A stretch of 8,305 nt of DNA from Actinomycetes bacterium. Its GTDB lineage: Bacteria > Actinomycetota > Acidimicrobiia > Spongiisociales > UBA4744. Location: contig JAHEDM010000087.1 in the NCBI GenBank assembly GCA_024641205.1, forward strand, positions 1-8,305, written 5' to 3'. The notes beneath the pieces were generated by a model, which did not search any database, was not told where the DNA came from, and saw nothing but the letters and a program-made list of their open reading frames with translations. Below, piece by piece: positions 5,223 to 8,305 of this stretch. The first letter of the stretch is position 1; each line of letters starts with the position of its first letter. The position numbers were made by a program, and so were the translations under genes.

Positions 5223-5991
5223 AACCAGGGATCTCGATCATCCGGCGTAGGTCGGCCACGAACCGGGCGGCGGGAGCACCGTCAACCACGTTGTGATCGA
5301 CGGTGATTGTCAGATCGAGGATCTTCCGCGCGACGATGCGGCCGTCTCGAACCCAGGGGCGTTCGCTGATACCTCCCACCAAGACGGTGAGGGTTTGGAT
5401 GGTTGGAAACCCGATCCCGAAGCCGCCTCCGCCGCCGAACATTCCGACCGACGTGACCGACACCGTGCCGGTCATGCGTCGCATGCGTACCGATTTTGAA
5501 GCCAGTTGGTAGAAGAGCGCGACCGCGCCGGGGATCCTGCTTGCCAGCGGCGCCGATTGGGTGAAGAGCCGCCCGGAGGTACCAATGGTCGGGTTGGCTT
5601 TGATCTTCCGGATCTCATCGCTGATGTCCGCCGGGCTACGCACATCCGCATCGCGAACAAGGTGAGCCAGCGGGAAGGAGTTTGCTGGTGAACCAACCTC
5701 AACGAGGGTTGCGACATCGACGTGGCGGTGGACTACTGACTTGGCACCCCAGGTCCGGTACGCGTGAACCTCTGGATGGGCAGCCGCGGCCCGCGCGACA
5801 GCCGCGACGATGAAGGCCGTCCACGAGAGCGGTGGATCGGTTGCTTCGAGGTAGGCACGGGTCTCGGTGACATCACATTGGATCAGCGCATGAGTAGGCG
5901 TCATCCGGCGCCCGGCCCGGAGCGCCCCGGTCACAAACCGTCGGGTGGCAGGAATCGGGCGGGTCTCGACCCGACGCGGACGATCACTCAT
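5212..5991 (-). CDS. Stand-alone 2-oxoacid dehydrogenase E2-type acyltransferase domain
   Basis: 259 residues matching only the catalytic domain of dihydrolipoamide acyltransferases (chloramphenicol acetyltransferase fold, normally a trimer that uses acyl-CoA). There is no lipoyl domain and no E1/E3-binding domain, so it is not an ordinary E2 core. Visible: THALIQCDVTETRAYLE (substrate-channel strand region), the central GTVSVTSVGMFGGGG and GFPTIQTLTVLVGGISERPW sequences, and the active site ITVDHNVVDGAPAARF with catalytic His233 and Asp237. The usual DHRxxDG reads DHNVVDG, so the Arg after His is Asn. Start ATG 5991 is supported by GGGGAG (6003-5998) six bases upstream; an in-frame GTG at 6024 with AGGAG at 6039-6035 is the alternative. 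No E1 or E3 gene is nearby; it follows the dipeptidase gene. Acyl donor and acceptor unknown. Confidence 0.87.
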   Translation of the reverse strand: MSDRPRRVETRPIPATRRFVTGALRAGRRMTPTHALIQCDVTETRAYLEATDPPLSWTAFIVAAVARAAAAHPEVHAYRTWGAKSVVHRHVDVATLVEVGSPANSFPLAHLVRDADVRSPADISDEIRKIKANPTIGTSGRLFTQSAPLASRIPGAVALFYQLASKSVRMRRMTGTVSVTSVGMFGGGGGFGIGFPTIQTLTVLVGGISERPWVRDGRIVARKILDLTITVDHNVVDGAPAARFVADLRRMIEIPGFGA

Positions 5992-6003
5992 TCCACTCTC
6001 CCC

Positions 6004-6052
6004 GTTTTGGCGGCGTACAGACACGTATGTGGTGCTCCTGCGACGCCAAAAC
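6004..6052 (-). promoter_or_regulatory. 12-bp inverted repeat abutting the acyltransferase ribosome binding site
   Basis: Plus strand GTTTTGGCGGCG (6004-6015) and CGACGCCAAAAC (6041-6052) are inverted copies with one mismatch; 9 outer pairs are perfect and the loop is 25 bases. On the minus-strand message the 3' arm ends at 6004, immediately next to the GGGGAG (6003-5998) of the acyltransferase gene, and the 5' arm begins 8 bases after the dipeptidase stop. There is no T tract, so it is not a classical terminator. It may be an intercistronic RNA element or a protein-binding operator. Confidence 0.5.
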
Positions 6053-6059
6053 CATCTGA

Positions 6060-7397
6060 TTACCGTGCCAGTAGCCGCAGGGCGATCGCTTCGGCCAGGG
6101 CGGCCTTGTGGAATTCACCCAGGTCGACGCTCTCGTTCGGGGCATGGACGCCGGCGCCCGGGTCGACTACCCCGGTCAGCACAATGCCGGCCTCCGGGTA
6201 AGCCTCCCGGAATGCCGCAACAAACGGGATCGATCCGCCCACCCCGATCGACACTCCCTCTGTACCCCAGGCCTCCCGGAAGCCTTCCCGAAAGGCGTCG
6301 GCGGCCCGGCCCTCGGCGTCCAGTGCAAACGCCTGACCTTTTGCGCCCCTGGTCACGGTCACGCGAACTCCCCACGGGGCGTTGTTCTCGAGGTGCGCCA
6401 CCAGCGCGTCCATGGCCCGGTCGGGGTCGTCACCTGGGGCGATGCGAACGCTGATCTTGGCCCGGGCGACGGGGATCAACTGGTTGATCGATTCGGCGAC
6501 GTTGGGAGCGTCGATACCGATAACCGAAACGGCCGGCCGGGTCCACAAACGGGAGGTCAAGGTTCCCTCTCCCAGCAGCTCGACACCGTCGACCATGCCG
6601 GCGTGCTTGCGCAACTCCTCCTCGGTCAGATCGAGCTGAGGCGCTTCGCCGGACACCAGCCCGGCGATGGCAACGTTGCCACGTTCATCGTGGAGTGTGG
6701 CCAGCAGGCGCGAGAGGGCGGTCAGGGCGTCGGGGACGGCGCCCCCGAACATCCCGCTATGCACGGCCTGGTTCAGCGTGCGAACCTCGACCGTGCAATC
6801 CACCAAACCGCGCAGAGAAGTGGTGAGCGCCGGTTGACCCAGCCGCCAATTGCCGGAGTCGGCGATCACGATGACCTCGGCGGATAGCAGCTCCCGGTAT
6901 TCGCGGATGAAGTCACCCAGATGATCCGAGCCGATTTCCTCCTCGCCCTCGACGATGACCTTGACTCCGAGGGGAGGTGTGCCCCCATGGGCCCGAAAGG
7001 CCAGAGCGTGGACGAGGACATTGGCCTTGTCATCGGCCGACCCGCGGCCGTACATCCGACCTTCGCGTTCGACCGGCTCGAATGGTGCCAATTCCCATTC
7101 CGCCCCTTCGCCGGGTGGTTGCACGTCGTGGTGGGCGTACAACAGCACGGTGGGGGCACCGGGCGGGGCCGGGTACTCGGCAAAGACGGCCGGGTGAGCG
7201 CCCTCGATCTCGAGCAGGCACACTTCCGGGAACCCGGCGTGCCGGTAGAGATCAGCGATGGTCTCGGCGGATTCCCGGACCCAAGCGGCGTCGTATCCGG
7301 GAGCGCTGACCGAGGGGATACGGATGAGTCGTTCGAGGTCGACTTTCGCGGCAGGAAAGAGCTTTTCGACGGCTGTGTGCAGATCCTGGTTTTCCAT
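6060..7397 (-). CDS. M20-family metallodipeptidase
   Basis: 445-residue di-zinc peptidase of the M20 carnosinase-like (CNDP/dipeptidase) branch, expected to hydrolyse dipeptides in the cytoplasm; no signal peptide is seen. The metal and catalytic residues are all visible: His89 and Asp91 in LLYAHHDVQPP, Asp122 in GRGSADDKAN (bridging ligand), the pair Glu153-Glu154 in VEGEEEIGS (general base and ligand), Asp180 in VIVIADSGNW, and His418 in GAGVHAPNE. The lid/dimerisation domain sits between about 200 and 320 and contains AVHSGMFGGAVPDAL, whose His normally reaches the partner active site. Length is normal. ATG 7397 lacks a Shine-Dalgarno sequence; TACCCT (7409-7404) ends 6 bases upstream, suggesting a leaderless start. 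Exact peptide preference cannot be read from sequence. Confidence 0.94.
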   Translation of the reverse strand: MENQDLHTAVEKLFPAAKVDLERLIRIPSVSAPGYDAAWVRESAETIADLYRHAGFPEVCLLEIEGAHPAVFAEYPAPPGAPTVLLYAHHDVQPPGEGAEWELAPFEPVEREGRMYGRGSADDKANVLVHALAFRAHGGTPPLGVKVIVEGEEEIGSDHLGDFIREYRELLSAEVIVIADSGNWRLGQPALTTSLRGLVDCTVEVRTLNQAVHSGMFGGAVPDALTALSRLLATLHDERGNVAIAGLVSGEAPQLDLTEEELRKHAGMVDGVELLGEGTLTSRLWTRPAVSVIGIDAPNVAESINQLIPVARAKISVRIAPGDDPDRAMDALVAHLENNAPWGVRVTVTRGAKGQAFALDAEGRAADAFREGFREAWGTEGVSIGVGGSIPFVAAFREAYPEAGIVLTGVVDPGAGVHAPNESVDLGEFHKAALAEAIALRLLAR

Positions 7398-7403
7398 GAA
7401 CGG

Positions 7404-7409
7404 AGGGTA
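7404..7409 (-). promoter_or_regulatory. Possible leaderless -10 box of the dipeptidase gene
   Basis: TACCCT matches TANNNT and is followed by CCGTTC and then the ATG at 7397, so transcription would begin at or next to the start codon. No ribosome binding site precedes this ATG and no -35 consensus was seen. Nearby, GATCTCG (7451-7457) and CGAGATC (7484-7490) form a 7-bp inverted repeat with a 26-base loop, a weak candidate for the end of the upstream transcript. Confidence 0.35.
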
Positions 7410-7426
7410 TCAGCCGGATGCCCTCG

Positions 7427-7525
7427 CTACCGGCGGTGGCAGGTGAGCGTGATCTCGGTAGACCCTTGTTCTGCGACTTCGATCGAGATCCCTTTCCCCG
7501 TCGGTGAGCTCCTCCGGTGTGGCAT
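7427..7525 (-). CDS. Possible 32-residue mini-ORF, translationally coupled
   Basis: The phosphatase-superfamily gene stops in TGATG, where the TGA (7527-7525) shares a base with an ATG (7525-7523). That ATG opens a 32-residue frame starting MPHRRSSPTGKGISIEVAEQ and ending TEITLTCHRR, before a TAG at 7429-7427. Overlapping stop/start is a classic coupling arrangement and the middle has a beta-strand-like pattern. I recognise no family, the composition is ordinary, and chance is a real possibility. If it is not a gene, the 127 bases before the dipeptidase are simply intergenic. Confidence 0.25.
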   Translation of the reverse strand: MPHRRSSPTGKGISIEVAEQGSTEITLTCHRR

Positions 7526-8305
7526 CAACTTCTTGGCGCCGCCACCAGGATGGGGATGCGAAGTTCGGCCTCGGTGAGTCCGCCGTGCTGGCCGACCATG
7601 ATTCCTTCGCTCGCCGGATAGAGGAGGGCAAACCCTTCGTCGGCCACCAGGGCCCCGTCGGGTCGGCGGCGCTCGAACTCCGGGTGAAAGGGAGGCGGTC
7701 CCCACCAGCCATCCATGTCTGATCGTGACACCCAGGTGGCGGGCAGCTCCGCGGTCAGCGAGCAGGCGGCCTCCACATCCCCTGCCACATACACGACCCG
7801 GGAATCCCCGTAGAACGTCACCCCCGGCAGGTCGGGGAGTCGGAGGTGGTGATCCGAGGCGACGTCGACGTGACCATGGTCGGCCGTGCCGATGGCAACG
7901 GCACCACGGGGGAGGCCTGTGGCGATGGCTTCCCAGATGCCTGCCGCATCGCGGAGGGCATCCCGGTAGAGAGGGGATTCCTGTCCGGCCGCGTGGGCGG
8001 CCGCATCGACATGGGGCACATAGACCGCCACCAGCTTGCCGGGTTGGGCGGCCCGCTCCAGGGCGATCCGGACCGTGGCAGCATCGTCGTCGGCGGGCAC
8101 GATGGTTGCCCCCCGATAGAGGGTCTGGTCCAGGGCGCTGTCGATGAACGCCGACGGTTCGACCACCACAGTTTCGGCACCGGCCGCGGCCAACCTTTCG
8201 GACAGGTTCGGCGCAGGGAGAAAGGTCCCGTAGTCGAGCACCATCGCCTGACCGTCCGAATCGAACCAGTAGATCGTGTTGACTACCCGGCCGCCGAGCC
8301 GGAGG
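7525..8305 (-). CDS. Alkaline-phosphatase-superfamily enzyme, C-terminal part (5' end outside window)
   Basis: Hydrolase of the alkaline phosphatase / nucleotide pyrophosphatase-phosphodiesterase fold; 259 residues are visible and the frame stays open to the right edge, so the true start is outside. An in-frame ATG at 8244 is internal: the 20 preceding residues (LRLGGRVVNTIYWFDSDGQA) continue the same protein. Metal-binding landmarks in family order: YVPHVDAAAHAAG with Asp100 and His104, GTADHGHVDV with Asp142-His143, and MVGQHGGLTEAE with His240, followed by the typical closing strand LRIPILVAAP. The nucleophilic Thr/Ser and first Asp ligand should lie in the missing N-terminal part. Substrate (nucleotide, phospholipid or other phosphodiester) cannot be inferred. 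It heads the minus-strand run that continues with the dipeptidase. Confidence 0.88.
   Translation of the reverse strand, partial: LRLGGRVVNTIYWFDSDGQAMVLDYGTFLPAPNLSERLAAAGAETVVVEPSAFIDSALDQTLYRGATIVPADDDAATVRIALERAAQPGKLVAVYVPHVDAAAHAAGQESPLYRDALRDAAGIWEAIATGLPRGAVAIGTADHGHVDVASDHHLRLPDLPGVTFYGDSRVVYVAGDVEAACSLTAELPATWVSRSDMDGWWGPPPFHPEFERRRPDGALVADEGFALLYPASEGIMVGQHGGLTEAELRIPILVAAPRS

Noticed and set aside
6921..7577. Open frame of 218 codons on the plus strand
   Set aside because: It lies mostly opposite the M20 dipeptidase, which shows all metal ligands. No recognisable domain is encoded here.
1..8305. Mobile element, phage, CRISPR or defence system
   Set aside because: No transposase, integrase, long terminal repeats, spaced repeat array or defence nuclease was seen. 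Codon use looks uniform, and NucS is chromosomal housekeeping repair.

Overview
The window reads as chromosomal DNA of a GC-rich actinobacterium. The strongest lineage markers are an intact NucS mismatch endonuclease and a Ddn-type protein of the F420-dependent reductase family. Both are typical of Actinobacteria, and the gene order is not the mycobacterial or streptomycete one, so a lineage such as Acidimicrobiia is plausible but not proven. No rRNA, tRNA, CRISPR array, transposase, phage gene or integration site was seen. Eleven protein genes are well supported, two of them cut by the window edges, and one mini-ORF is doubtful.

Left block (1-2347, minus strand): a LuxR-type response regulator is followed by a two-gene MacB/FtsX-type ABC exporter (ATPase, then permease running off the left edge). 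Between them lies a 288-base non-coding stretch. Read on the minus strand it holds a possible -10 box, a long-range 9-bp stem enclosing smaller stems, a mutually exclusive alternative hairpin, then a perfect 14-bp hairpin with a T-rich tail, and finally the ribosome binding site of the ATPase. This is the layout of a transcription-attenuating leader and is the most interesting element here.

Centre (2449-5168): nnrE (NAD(P)H-hydrate repair epimerase) is divergent from the regulator and converges on the Ddn-like gene. That gene is divergent from nucS, which is followed after 3 bases by trmL (tRNA wobble 2'-O-methyltransferase). A conserved 92-residue protein of unknown function lies further on.

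Right block (5212-8305, minus strand): an alkaline-phosphatase-superfamily enzyme (5' end outside the window), an M20 metallodipeptidase, and a stand-alone acyltransferase catalytic domain of the 2-oxoacid dehydrogenase E2 type. They share a strand but no evident pathway. A 12-bp inverted repeat sits directly against the ribosome binding site of the acyltransferase.

Four genes without a Shine-Dalgarno sequence (Ddn-like, nucS, the 92-residue gene, the dipeptidase) each have a TANNNT hexamer ending 6-8 bases before the ATG, the arrangement expected for leaderless actinobacterial transcripts. All structures and promoters were found by eye, with no folding or database search.
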